Positions 28,556 to 37,000 of a stretch of DNA of 53,658 bases are shown here, piece after piece. The translations under genes were made by a program, and so were the position numbers. The stretch comes from [Streptosporangium] indianense (GTDB lineage Bacteria; Actinomycetota; Actinomycetes; Streptomycetales; Streptomycetaceae), in NCBI RefSeq assembly GCF_021474405.1, contig NZ_JAKEIO010000044.1, forward strand, positions 1 through 53,658. The letters run 5' to 3'. The first letter of the stretch is position 1. Every line of letters starts with the position of its first letter. A model generated the notes under the pieces. That model saw only the letters and a program-made list of their open reading frames with translations, was not told the origin of the DNA and made no database searches.

Positions 28556-29332
28556 ATGAGCACGCGCACGCCGCTGATGGCGGGCAACTGGAAGATGAAC
28601 CTCAACCACCTCGAGGCCATCGCGCACGTCCAGAAGCTCGCCTTCGCCCTGGCCGACAAGGACTACGAGGCCGTCGAGGTCGCCGTCCTGCCCCCCTTCA
28701 CCGACCTGCGCTCCGTGCAGACCCTGGTCGACGGCGACAAGCTCAAGATCAAGTACGGCGCCCAGGACATCTCGGCGCACGACGGCGGTGCCTTCACCGG
28801 CGAGATCTCCGGCCCCATGCTGGCCAAGCTGAAGTGCACGTATGTCGCCATCGGCCACAGCGAGCGCCGCCAGTACCACGCCGAGACCGACGAGCTGGTG
28901 AACGCCAAGGTCAAGGCCGCGTACAAGCACGGCCTGACCCCGATCCTGTGCGTCGGCGAGGAGCTGGAGGTCCGCGAGGCGGGCAACCACGTCTCCCACA
29001 CCCTCGCCCAGGTCGAGGGCGGTCTGAAGGACCTCCCCGCCGAGCAGGCCGAAACCGTCGTGATCGCCTACGAGCCCGTGTGGGCCATCGGCACCGGCAA
29101 GGTCTGCGGCGCCGAGGACGCCCAGGAGGTCTGCGCGGCGATCCGCGGCAAGATCGCCGAGCTGTACTCCCAGGAGCTGGCCGACAAGGTCCGCATCCAG
29201 TACGGCGGCTCCGTGAAGTCGGGCAACGTCGCGGAGATCATGGCCCAGGCCGACATCGACGGCGCCCTGGTCGGCGGTGCCTCGCTGGACGCCGACGAGT
29301 TCGTCAAGATCGTGCGCTTCCGCGACCAGTGA
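28556..29332 (+). CDS. tpiA: Triosephosphate isomerase
   Basis: This enzyme interconverts dihydroxyacetone phosphate and glyceraldehyde-3-phosphate. The 258-residue TIM barrel has all catalytic residues: Lys13 in GNWKMN, His101 in IGHSERR and Glu173 in [11 protein letters not shown], plus the phosphate-binding YGGSVKSGN and LVGGASL near the end. It lies six bases after pgk and about 95 bases before secG on the same strand, giving a pgk-tpiA-secG transcript. Confidence 0.97.
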   Translation: MSTRTPLMAGNWKMNLNHLEAIAHVQKLAFALADKDYEAVEVAVLPPFTDLRSVQTLVDGDKLKIKYGAQDISAHDGGAFTGEISGPMLAKLKCTYVAIGHSERRQYHAETDELVNAKVKAAYKHGLTPILCVGEELEVREAGNHVSHTLAQVEGGLKDLPAEQAETVVIAYEPVWAIGTGKVCGAEDAQEVCAAIRGKIAELYSQELADKVRIQYGGSVKSGNVAEIMAQADIDGALVGGASLDADEFVKIVRFRDQ

Positions 29333-29427
29333 GTATGCGGTAGCGGCGATCCGTCGTACCCTTGCGGGGTCCAGCGCTGTGCTGGGCCCCGCGTCGTCCA
29401 TCCGAATCCGAGGAAGTTGGTCCAGCC

Positions 29428-29664
29428 GTGGTTTTGGGGTTCTCGATCGCCCTGATCGTCTTCAGCCTGCTGCTGATGCTGCTGGTGCTGATGCACAAGG
29501 GGAAGGGCGGCGGCCTCTCCGACATGTTCGGTGGCGGCATGCAGTCCTCCGTCGGCGGCTCCTCGGTCGCCGAGCGCAACCTCGACCGGATCACCGTCGT
29601 GATCGGTCTGCTGTGGTTCGCGTGCATCGTCGTGCTCGGCATCCTGATGAAGGTGAACAACTGA
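29428..29664 (+). CDS. secG: Preprotein translocase subunit SecG
   Basis: SecG is the small accessory subunit of the SecYEG protein-export channel. The 78-residue protein has two membrane segments (about 2-22 and 53-74) separated by the Gly-rich loop GKGGGLSDMFGGGMQSS, the SecG signature. The start is a GTG at 29428 with GAGGAAG upstream; the upstream extension of the frame adds non-conserved residues. It follows tpiA, an arrangement seen in many actinobacteria. Confidence 0.93.
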   Translation: MVLGFSIALIVFSLLLMLLVLMHKGKGGGLSDMFGGGMQSSVGGSSVAERNLDRITVVIGLLWFACIVVLGILMKVNN

Positions 29665-29698
29665 CCGAGCCGCGATCCGCACGGAACTCGTACGTGGG

Positions 29699-29743
29699 GC
29701 CCCATGTTCGGTACGCGCAGCAAAGCGCGGCCTATCATGGGGC
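29699..29743 (+). terminator. Possible secG terminator
   Basis: GCCCCATG (29699-29706) can pair with CATGGGGC (29736-29743), with an inner GCGC/GCGC stem. The 3' arm overlaps a TATCAT that could instead be a -10 element, so the call is weak. Confidence 0.35.
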
Positions 29744-29777
29744 TTGCGTCTAGGTGTGAGGGTTGTAACTCCAATCA

Positions 29778-29806
29778 CTGGACGCGCGTTGGGCCTTACG
29801 TAGACT
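29778..29806 (+). promoter_or_regulatory. Promoter of the RbpA-family gene
   Basis: CTGGAC (29778-29783), 17 bases and TAGACT (29801-29806) fit a housekeeping promoter. The leader would be about 60 bases and contains GGGAGTTA as ribosome site. Confidence 0.45.
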
Positions 29807-29872
29807 GAGGCGCTCGCGGCGAAGCGGAACGCCGACTCGCTTCGCGGCACCATCACGCAGGGAGTTACGACC

Positions 29873-30208
29873 GTGGCAAGTGGCAACGCGATCCGGGGAA
29901 GCCGGGTCGGGGCGGGGCCGATGGGCGAGGCCGAGCGCGGCGAGTCCGCGCCGCGGCTGCGCATCTCCTTCTGGTGCTCCAACGGACACGAGACCCAGCC
30001 GAGCTTCGCCAGCGACGCGCAGGTGCCCGATACCTGGGACTGTCCCCGCTGCGGCTTCCCGGCAGGCCAGGACCGGGACAACCCGCCGGACCCGCCGCGC
30101 ACCGAGCCCTACAAGACCCACCTGGCGTACGTCCGGGAGCGGCGCAGCGACGCGGACGGCGAGGCGATCCTCGCCGAGGCGCTCGCCAAACTGCGGGGCG
30201 AGATCTAG
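29873..30208 (+). CDS. RbpA-family RNA polymerase-binding protein (RbpB-like paralogue)
   Basis: This 111-residue protein matches the RbpA plan: a basic GNAIRGSRVGAG N terminus, a small zinc-ribbon-like core with Cys/His pairs (FWCSNGHE and WDCPRCGF), a linker (PPRTEPYKTH) and a C-terminal sigma-interaction helix region (VRERRSDADGEAILAEALAKLRGEI). RbpA binds RNA polymerase and the principal sigma factor and helps open promoters. The sequence differs enough from the well-known Streptomyces RbpA (which has RTHWDMLMERR where this has KTHLAYVRERR) that it is more likely a second, divergent member. The GTG start at 29873 follows GGGAGTTA. It has its own promoter and terminator. Confidence 0.8.
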   Translation: MASGNAIRGSRVGAGPMGEAERGESAPRLRISFWCSNGHETQPSFASDAQVPDTWDCPRCGFPAGQDRDNPPDPPRTEPYKTHLAYVRERRSDADGEAILAEALAKLRGEI

Positions 30209-30217
30209 AAGTCGAAA

Positions 30218-30247
30218 CCGGCCGGGCACCAACAGGTGCCCGGCCGG
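30218..30247 (+). terminator. Terminator of the RbpA-family gene
   Basis: CCGGCCGGGCACC (30218-30230) and GGTGCCCGGCCGG (30235-30247) form a perfect 13-bp stem with an AACA loop, nine bases after the stop. Confidence 0.88.
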
Positions 30248-30265
30248 AACTGCCTCCCCGGGCAT

Positions 30266-30500
30266 CGGCGGATGCCCGGCCGGTCGCGGCGCCTCGGCGT
30301 CGACGGGTGGCCGGCCCGGCGCGGCTTCTCGGCTTCGGCGGGTGCTCAGCCAGGTCTCGGTTTCCAGGCTTCGGCGGGTGCTCAGTCAGGTCTCGGCTTC
30401 CAGACGCCGACGGGTGTCCGGCCGGTCTCGGCATCCAGGCGCCAGTGTTTGTCCGGCCCGTCTCGGCTTCTCGGCTCCGGCGGGTGTCCGGCTCGCCTCC
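30266..30500. repeat. 36-bp minisatellite, about seven copies
   Basis: Units with a CGGCGGGTG-like head begin at 30266, 30301, 30336, 30372, 30408, about 30444 and 30480, a period of 35-36 bases. The rest of each unit is a GTCTCGGCTTCC-like core. The array fills the gap between a terminator and the exporter promoter. I see no gene in 30209-30582. Confidence 0.85.
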
Positions 30501-30528
30501 GTTTCTCCTCGCCGTCACCGTCGGCCGA

Positions 30529-30551
30529 TTGTCAGTGGTGCCCTCTACGGT
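30529..30551 (+). promoter_or_regulatory. PafBC-type promoter of an MFS exporter
   Basis: TTGTCAGTG (30529-30537), eight bases and TACGGT (30546-30551) match the consensus TTGTCRGTG-N8-TANNNT at every fixed position. The predicted start near 30558 leaves a short leader with a GAGGGGGAG ribosome site before the GTG at 30583. Confidence 0.8.
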
Positions 30552-30582
30552 TTGTGCATCGGACGAACCATGAGGGGGAGCG

Positions 30583-31851
30583 GTGGCGACGGTCGAGGCG
30601 GGGGGCGTGCGCGCGCCCGCGTGGCGCGGTGGGTTCGGACGGCTGTGGAGCGCCGCCGTCCTGTCCAGCTTCGGTGACGCACTGCGTACGTCCGCGCTCC
30701 CCCTGCTGGCCGTCACCCTGACCGACGACCCGCTGCTCATCGCCTCCGTCACGGCCTGCGGCTATCTGCCCTGGATCGTCTTCGGCCTGCTCGGCGGGGC
30801 CGTGGCCGACCGCGTGGACCAACGGCGGGCCATGTGGACGGTGGACGCGGCGCGGGGCCTGCTGGTGGCCGCCTTCGCGGTGGCCGTCGCGCTCGGACAC
30901 GCCTCGATCGGCCTGCTCATCGCACTGGCCGTCGCGCTCACCACCCTCCAGACCCTCTTCGACAACGCTGCCACGGCGCTGCTGCCCGGCCTCGTCGACC
31001 GGGACGCGCTCGGCAGCGCCAACGCCCGGTTGATGACCGGTCAGCGCATCGCCGGAGGCCTGCTCGGCGGCCCCGTCGTACCCCTGCTGCTGACAGCGGG
31101 GGCCGCCGTGCCGTTCGCGGCCGACGCCGTGACCTTCCTCGTGGCCGCCGCGCTGATCGCCTCCCTGCCGGCCGCCGGACCGGACCGCGAGCGGAGACCC
31201 GCGGGCAGCACCCTGCGCCGTGAGATCGCGGAGGGCCTGCGCACCCTGTGGCGCGACCGGGCCCTGCGCGCCCTGTGCACGGCCACGGCCCTGTGCAACA
31301 TCGGCATGGGCACCCTGCTCGCGATGCTGGTCGTCCTCGTCACCGACTGGCTCCGGGCGGGCCCAGCGGGATACGCGGCGGCCGGCACCGCCTTCACCCT
31401 GGGCAGCCTGGCCGGGGGAGTGGTGAACGGCCGGCTGGTGGCGCGGCTCGGCCGTCTGCGGTCCGTGCTCCTCGCCGGCGCGGTGCAGACCGCCCTCCTC
31501 GTCGTCATGGGCACCGTGCGCAGCCTCGCCGTACTCGTGGGCGCGCTCGCCGTCTTCGGGCTCCTCGGCATGGTGTGGAACGTCAACACGACGACGCTCA
31601 TGCAGGAGCGCAGCCCCGCCGGACTGCTGGGCCGGGTCAGTTCCGCCTTCCGGACCCTGGCCTTCGCCGGAGTACCCCTCGGTGCCCTGCTGGGCGGAGC
31701 CGTCGCCGCCGCCCGCGGGCCGAACACCCCGCCGCTGCTCACGGCAGCGTTCTTCGCCCTCGCCGTCATCGCGTTGATACCCGTGCGCACGGTGGACGTA
31801 TCCGTGGTGGAGCCGGAGGACGCCACCACGACGGCCGACGTCGCGCGCTGA
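30583..31851 (+). CDS. MFS exporter (DHA3 / macrolide-efflux type)
   Basis: This 422-residue protein has about twelve membrane segments and the DHA3 layout: GRLWSAAVLSSFGDALRTSALPLLAV at the N terminus, then GLLGGAVADRVDQRRAMWTVDAAR, the loop 2-3 motif, and a mid-protein REIAEGLRTLWRDRALRAL typical of MefA/MdrA-like drug exporters. Such proteins expel drugs or metabolites using the proton gradient. The GTG at 30583 has a strong GAGGGGGAG upstream. The promoter in front is of the DNA-damage type, so the exporter may remove genotoxic compounds. pgi starts 69 bases after its stop on the same strand, so some read-through into pgi is possible. Confidence 0.87.
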   Translation: MATVEAGGVRAPAWRGGFGRLWSAAVLSSFGDALRTSALPLLAVTLTDDPLLIASVTACGYLPWIVFGLLGGAVADRVDQRRAMWTVDAARGLLVAAFAVAVALGHASIGLLIALAVALTTLQTLFDNAATALLPGLVDRDALGSANARLMTGQRIAGGLLGGPVVPLLLTAGAAVPFAADAVTFLVAAALIASLPAAGPDRERRPAGSTLRREIAEGLRTLWRDRALRALCTATALCNIGMGTLLAMLVVLVTDWLRAGPAGYAAAGTAFTLGSLAGGVVNGRLVARLGRLRSVLLAGAVQTALLVVMGTVRSLAVLVGALAVFGLLGMVWNVNTTTLMQERSPAGLLGRVSSAFRTLAFAGVPLGALLGGAVAAARGPNTPPLLTAAFFALAVIALIPVRTVDVSVVEPEDATTTADVAR

Positions 31852-31920
31852 TCAACTAGGTTGGGACCGGCAGCGGGGCAAGGTACGCAGGCAGGACAGG
31901 AAAGAAGGCGGAAGTCCGAG

Positions 31921-33573
31921 ATGAACGCAGAAAGCCGTACCAGACTCAACCAGACGCCTGAGTGGACGGCATTGGCCAAGCACCGCGAGGAGCTCGGCGA
32001 CGTGGGGATGCGCGAGCTGTTCGCCGCCGACTCCGGCCGCGGCACCGCGTACACCCTCCGGGTCGGCGACCTGTACGTCGACTACTCCAAGCACCTCGTC
32101 ACCGACGACACCCTGCGGCTGCTGCGCGAACTGGCCGCCGCCACCGACGTCTTCGGGCTCCGGGACGCCATGTTCCGCGGCGAGAAGATCAACACCACCG
32201 AGAACCGGGCTGTGCTGCACACCGCGCTGCGCGCCCCGCGGGACGCGGTGATCGAGGTCGACGGTCAGAACGTGGTGCCGGATGTGCACGCCGTGCTCGA
32301 CAAGATGGCGGACTTCGCGAACCGGGTGCGGTCGGGCGAGTGGACCGGCCACACCGGCGAGCGGATCCGGAACATCGTCAACGTCGGCATCGGCGGCTCC
32401 GACCTGGGCCCCGCCATGGCCTACGAGGTGCTGCGGGCCTTCACAGACCGCTCGCTGACGGTGCGTTTCGTGTCGAACGTGGACGGTGCCGACCTGCACG
32501 AGGCGGTCCGGGATCTCGACCCGGCGCAGACGCTGTTCGTCATCGCCTCCAAGACCTTCACCACCATCGAGACGGTCACCAACGCCACGTCCGCGCGCAC
32601 CTGGCTGCTGGACGCGCTCGGTGACGAGGCCGCCGTCGCCAAGCACTTCGTGGCACTGTCGACGAACGCCGAGAAGGTCGCCGAGTTCGGCATCGACACG
32701 GCCAACATGTTCGAGTTCTGGGACTGGGTCGGCGGCCGCTACTCCTACGACTCCGCGATCGGCCTGGCCCTGATGATCGCCATCGGCCCGGACCGCTTCC
32801 GGGAGATGCTCGACGGCTTCCGCATCGTCGACGAGCACTTCCGCACCGCGCCGGCCGAGTCCAACGTGCCGCTGCTGCTGGGCCTGCTGGGCATCTGGTA
32901 CGGCAACTTCCACGACGCCCAGTCGCACGCCGTCCTGCCCTACAGCCACTACCTGTCGAAGTTCACCGCCTACCTCCAGCAGCTCGACATGGAGTCCAAC
33001 GGCAAGTACGTCGGCCGGGACGGGCGCGAGGTCGAGTGGCAGACCGGCCCGGTGGTGTGGGGCACGCCGGGCACCAACGGTCAGCACGCCTACTACCAGT
33101 TGATCCACCAGGGCACCAAGCTGATCCCGGCGGACTTCATCGGCTTCGCGAGGCCCGTCGCCGAGCTGAGCGAGCAGCTGAAGGCACAGCACGACCTGCT
33201 GATGGCCAACTTCTTCGCCCAGACGCAGGCGCTCGCCTTCGGCAAGACGCCCGAGGAGGTGCGGGCCGAGGGTGTCCCGGAGGAGCTGGTGCCGCACAAG
33301 ACGTTCAAGGGCGACCACCCGACGACCACGATCCTCGCGCCCGAGCTGACGCCGTCCGTCCTCGGCCAGCTGGTCGCCCTCTACGAGCACAAGGTGTTCG
33401 TGCAGGGCGCGGTGTGGAACATCGACTCCTTCGACCAGTGGGGCGTGGAACTGGGCAAGGTCCTCGCCAAGCGCGTCGAGCCCGCGCTGACCGGGGACGC
33501 CGAGGTCGAGGGCCTGGACGCCTCCACCCGTGCCCTGGTCGCCACATACCGGGAGCTGCGCGGCCGACGGTGA
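31921..33573 (+). CDS. pgi: Glucose-6-phosphate isomerase
   Basis: This enzyme interconverts glucose-6-phosphate and fructose-6-phosphate. The 550-residue protein has [19 protein letters not shown] (signature 1 region), the SKTFTTIET phosphate-binding loop, [16 protein letters not shown], and the C-terminal half motif [15 protein letters not shown]. Length fits the bacterial type. I chose the ATG at 31921 (MNAESRTRL), preceded by a GGCGGAAG-type ribosome site; the extension upstream is not conserved. It supplies the branch point between glycolysis and the pentose phosphate operon encoded about 12 kb away. Confidence 0.96.
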   Translation: MNAESRTRLNQTPEWTALAKHREELGDVGMRELFAADSGRGTAYTLRVGDLYVDYSKHLVTDDTLRLLRELAAATDVFGLRDAMFRGEKINTTENRAVLHTALRAPRDAVIEVDGQNVVPDVHAVLDKMADFANRVRSGEWTGHTGERIRNIVNVGIGGSDLGPAMAYEVLRAFTDRSLTVRFVSNVDGADLHEAVRDLDPAQTLFVIASKTFTTIETVTNATSARTWLLDALGDEAAVAKHFVALSTNAEKVAEFGIDTANMFEFWDWVGGRYSYDSAIGLALMIAIGPDRFREMLDGFRIVDEHFRTAPAESNVPLLLGLLGIWYGNFHDAQSHAVLPYSHYLSKFTAYLQQLDMESNGKYVGRDGREVEWQTGPVVWGTPGTNGQHAYYQLIHQGTKLIPADFIGFARPVAELSEQLKAQHDLLMANFFAQTQALAFGKTPEEVRAEGVPEELVPHKTFKGDHPTTTILAPELTPSVLGQLVALYEHKVFVQGAVWNIDSFDQWGVELGKVLAKRVEPALTGDAEVEGLDASTRALVATYRELRGRR

Positions 33574-33584
33574 CGCACGCCGGG

Positions 33585-33619
33585 CGGGAAGCGGGCGGCA
33601 GTGCGCCGTCCGCTTCCCG
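33585..33619 (+). terminator. pgi terminator
   Basis: CGGGAAGCGG (33585-33594) and CCGCTTCCCG (33610-33619) form a 10-bp stem with an extra inner pairing, eleven bases after the stop. Confidence 0.75.
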
Positions 33620-33625
33620 TAGACT

Positions 33626-33661
33626 CCCGGACGATCATCACGGCCCGGACGATCATCACCG
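33626..33661. repeat. 18-bp direct repeat before a membrane-protein gene
   Basis: Two adjacent copies of CCCGGACGATCATCACSG (33626-33643 and 33644-33661) lie directly upstream of the next gene. A shorter GTCATCACGG follows. They could be activator sites, but no regulator is implicated. Confidence 0.6.
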
Positions 33662-33695
33662 ACGTCATCACGGCGAGTGCTCGGGGGAGCGCGAA

Positions 33696-34646
33696 GTGGC
33701 ACGCACACGCGGAAGTTGGACCGGCGGCACGCTGACGGCGGGGTCCGTACTGAAACCCCAGGAGGTGGCCCGGGCGGTGTTCCACCCCGCCTGGATCCCG
33801 CAGCCCCTCGATCCGTCCGTGGAGCGACTGAAGCGGTTCCGTGTCATCGCCGGGGCGGTCGCCTCGCTCGGTGTCTACACCTTCGTCCAGGGCGGCTTCG
33901 ACCTCACGGAGCTGCTGGAGAACGCGATGACGGCCTCCGTCGTGCTGCTCTTCCTCACCCCGCTGACGGTCGGCGTGATGCTGTGGGTGTGGCGGCGCGG
34001 GGGCACGGTGCGGCAGGTGCGGACGCCGCTGCTCAAGTCCCTCGCGCTGCTGGTGCTGTTCGTCGGCTGCGTGGCCGCCGTGCTGCTGCTGGTGCGGACG
34101 GTGAACGCGTCCGCGAACGTCGCCGTGATCATCGGGTTCGGCATGACGATGCTGTGGCTGCTCGCCTTCACGGCCTACGGAGCCGTGCGCGTCTCGGGCA
34201 ACTTCTTCGGCACGGCCGCCGTGCACCGCTGCCTGCCGCCGCTGCTCGCCATGGTGACCAGCTGGCTGGTGGCCGTCCCGGACCTCGTGACCGGTGATCT
34301 GCACGGGCTCAGCCTCACCCTGGGGATCGTCTTCATCCTGGGCGCGCCGGTGACGGTCACCGCCATCGCGCTGCTGGAGATGCGGCGGCTCAAGCGCCGG
34401 TACGGAATCCGGCTGAACGCCCATCCGGCGACACACCCGTCCGTGCCCGGGCCGGTCCCGCCGATGCCCCCGGCGGGCTCGCCCCACCTGCCGCCGCAGG
34501 GAAACCCGTACGGGCATCCCTACGCGCCGAGCGGCCAGCACCCTTACGCGCCGAGCGGGCAGCACCCCTACACGCCGGGAGGGCAGCACCCCCACGCCCC
34601 GCACCTCCGGCCTCCGTACCACCCGCAGCAGCCGTACGGGAGCTGA
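33696..34646 (+). CDS. Membrane protein of unknown function with repeat tail
   Basis: I do not recognise this 316-residue protein. About six hydrophobic segments occupy roughly residues 45-225 (including GAVASLGVYTFVQGG, SVVLLFLTPLTVGVMLWV, LLVLFVGCVAAVLLLV, VIIGFGMTMLWLLAFTAYG and LSLTLGIVFILGAPVTVTAIALL). They are followed by a Pro/Gly/Tyr-rich cytoplasmic tail from about 245. The tail holds an octapeptide repeat HPYAPSGQ (three units and part of a fourth from residue 274, DNA 34515-34604 in 24-base units). The GTG at 33696 has GGGGGAG upstream. The arrangement resembles the many Streptomyces membrane proteins with disordered proline-rich ends. It may be a Yip1-like protein, but that is a guess. 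Confidence 0.75.
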   Translation: MARTRGSWTGGTLTAGSVLKPQEVARAVFHPAWIPQPLDPSVERLKRFRVIAGAVASLGVYTFVQGGFDLTELLENAMTASVVLLFLTPLTVGVMLWVWRRGGTVRQVRTPLLKSLALLVLFVGCVAAVLLLVRTVNASANVAVIIGFGMTMLWLLAFTAYGAVRVSGNFFGTAAVHRCLPPLLAMVTSWLVAVPDLVTGDLHGLSLTLGIVFILGAPVTVTAIALLEMRRLKRRYGIRLNAHPATHPSVPGPVPPMPPAGSPHLPPQGNPYGHPYAPSGQHPYAPSGQHPYTPGGQHPHAPHLRPPYHPQQPYGS

Positions 34647-34678
34647 CCCGGGGGCGCTGACCCCGGGGCGGACCGGCG

Positions 34679-36961
34679 TCAGGCCACCGCGCTCAGCGTG
34701 TCCGCGAGGCGCCGTCGGGCGGCCCGGGCCGCCGGGAGCGCGGCCAGTGCCGCGGCGCAGAGGACCGCCGCCGTGCCCAGCAGCACCATCAGGACCGCGG
34801 AGGGCCCCTGGGCGATCCCCGCTCCGATGCCGCTGGAGCGGCCCTGGACGTCGATCAGCCACCGGGCGAGGGGCAGACCCAGGGCGAGGGCGGCGAGGAC
34901 GGCCGCCAGAGCCGTGAGGCCGGTGGCCGTGACGGTGATCGCTGTGATCTGCCGGGGGGACAGCCCGATGGCCTTCAGGGCCAGCAGGTCCCGCTCGCTC
35001 TCGCGGACCGTGCCGCCGATCGCGGTCAGCAGTTCGATGAGCCCGATGAGGGCGAGGACGGCGATCAGCCCGGCGACCACCGCGCGCAAGGGGGAGAGCC
35101 CGTCGGCCGGGTTGGTCACCGCGTGCACGTCCAGATGGCCGCGCCCCGCGGCGGCGAGCCGGTCGGCGACCTCCCGCGGGTCCGCGCCGGGGTCCAGGCG
35201 GAGCTCGTAGAGCGTCGGGCGGAGCCCCGGATCGTTCTCGCGAAGGGTGTCGAGGGAGGTGGAGATGACCCGCCCGGCGTTCTCCGGCTCGATGCTGCGG
35301 CCCACGATGTGCAGGATCTGCGGCCGGTCGCCGACGGTCATCCGCACCCAGGAGCCGACCCGCACGTCCAGCAGGTCGAGCAGCCCCTGCCCGGCCACCG
35401 CCTCGTCGACGCCGCGGGCGGGGCGGCCCTCGGCAAGGGTGTGCGGGTAGGGGTCCTCCCGGGTGCCGATACCGCGCAGGGCGATCGTCGCGGTCTGGCT
35501 GGGACCCAGGGCGGCCGTCTCGACGCCCGGGTAGGCCGCGGCCACCTCCGGGTCCTTCTCCAGCAGGGAGCGGACCCGCTGTTCGCCCAGGCCGGAGTCG
35601 GCGCGGACACTGAGCGCGGCCGGCAGGCCGATCCGCTCGGGCTCGCTGTGGAAGCGGTCGAGGGTGGTCCAGGCACTCATCGCCACGACGATCAGCAGCA
35701 GCGGCAGCGTGAGCCGGGCGACGGTGGCCAGGGACCGGGGGCGGCGCGTGAACGCCTTGTGCCAGCCCAGCACCAGCGCGGGCGGGATCCGCACGCCGAG
35801 GGCCCGGCGGGCCACGCCGGACAGCCGTCCCCCCGAGGTCGCGGCCGGTCGCGGCACCGGCACGGGCGGCACCCGCCCGGCCCGCCACGCGGCCAGCCCG
35901 GTGGTGGCGCCGATGAACAGCACCGCGCCCACGGGCACCACGAGCAGCGCCACGGTGTGGCCGGGCAGCCCCTGCCACACGCCGACCGCGTCCCCGAGCC
36001 GCCCCGGGATCCGGCTGCCCAGGGCCTCGGCGAGACCGGCCGCGGCCAGGGCGCCCAGCAGGGCGTAGGCGAGGTGCTGGAGCAGGAAGACGCGGACCAC
36101 CTGACCGGGGGTGAAGCCGATGGCCTTCAGGACGGACAGGTCGCGCAGGTGTCCTCGGATGCGGGTGCCGATCGCCCCGTGCACGGCGAATCCGGCCGCG
36201 ACCAGGGCGCCCAGCCCGAACAGGCCCAGCACCTGGCCGAGCAGCCGGTTGTCGCCCTGCGCCTCGGCCTGCGCCTGCTGCCAGGTGGACACCTCGCCGA
36301 TCGCGCCCGGGCCCAGCACGGTCACGGCACGCTGGACGATGTAGGACGTGTCGCCCGGGTCGGTCAGCCGCAGCCCGATCACCTGGCCGCCCGGGTCCGG
36401 CACGGCCGACGGAAGCGCCCACACCAGGCCCGGCTGCTCACCGGGCCGGTAGCGCGGCTCGGCACTGTCGGCGAGGCCCACGACGGTCAGCTCGCGGGCG
36501 GTGCCGGGCACGTCGAGGGTGTCGCCCGGCTGGGCCAGCAGGGCACGGGCGAGGCGGCTCTCCAGCACCACGCCGTCGGGAGTCGACGGGGTGAGCCAGT
36601 GCCCGGAGACCACCGGCGGGCGGCCGGCGGACTGCTTCTGCGGCATGCCGCGCAGTTCGACCGCGGCGCGGCTGCCACGCGAGGAGACGGTGGTGGCGGC
36701 ACTGGGGTAGGGGCCGACGACGGACTCCACGCCGTCCAGCCGGGCCAGCTTCCCCGGGTCGGCCTCCGTGTCGGTGTGCAGCCACACATGCGCGCCGTGC
36801 GACTGCGTGAAGACGCGCTGCCAGGGGTTGGTCGCGTAGCCGAACAGGGCGGTGGCCAGCAGCAGGGAGGCGACGATGCCCGCGGTGGCGAGGACGAGGA
36901 ACAGTGCCTCGCCGCGGTGCGTGCGCAGATCGGAGTGCGCCCAGCGCAGGGTGGCTCGCAT
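34679..36961 (-). CDS. FtsX-type ABC transporter permease
   Basis: This 760-residue permease has about nine membrane segments and two FtsX domains, each with a long extracytoplasmic region between helix 1 and the rest: residues roughly 20-250 before the first FtsX block (DLSVLKAIGFTPGQVVRVFLLQH) and again before the last block (LLALKAIGLSPRQITAITV). This is the MacB-like exporter architecture, where the permease moves substrate or force across the membrane rather than importing. It is read after the ATPase gene in a padR-ATPase-permease operon; the gap between the ATPase stop and this start is 39 bases. The substrate is unknown. Confidence 0.88.
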   Translation of the reverse strand: MRATLRWAHSDLRTHRGEALFLVLATAGIVASLLLATALFGYATNPWQRVFTQSHGAHVWLHTDTEADPGKLARLDGVESVVGPYPSAATTVSSRGSRAAVELRGMPQKQSAGRPPVVSGHWLTPSTPDGVVLESRLARALLAQPGDTLDVPGTARELTVVGLADSAEPRYRPGEQPGLVWALPSAVPDPGGQVIGLRLTDPGDTSYIVQRAVTVLGPGAIGEVSTWQQAQAEAQGDNRLLGQVLGLFGLGALVAAGFAVHGAIGTRIRGHLRDLSVLKAIGFTPGQVVRVFLLQHLAYALLGALAAAGLAEALGSRIPGRLGDAVGVWQGLPGHTVALLVVPVGAVLFIGATTGLAAWRAGRVPPVPVPRPAATSGGRLSGVARRALGVRIPPALVLGWHKAFTRRPRSLATVARLTLPLLLIVVAMSAWTTLDRFHSEPERIGLPAALSVRADSGLGEQRVRSLLEKDPEVAAAYPGVETAALGPSQTATIALRGIGTREDPYPHTLAEGRPARGVDEAVAGQGLLDLLDVRVGSWVRMTVGDRPQILHIVGRSIEPENAGRVISTSLDTLRENDPGLRPTLYELRLDPGADPREVADRLAAAGRGHLDVHAVTNPADGLSPLRAVVAGLIAVLALIGLIELLTAIGGTVRESERDLLALKAIGLSPRQITAITVTATGLTALAAVLAALALGLPLARWLIDVQGRSSGIGAGIAQGPSAVLMVLLGTAAVLCAAALAALPAARAARRRLADTLSAVA

Positions 36962-37000
36962 ACGGGTCAGCCCCTCCGCGGATCGTCGTACCCGCGCATG

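Noticed and set aside
30266..30500. CRISPR array
   Set aside because: Units are adjacent without unique spacers, so it is a minisatellite.
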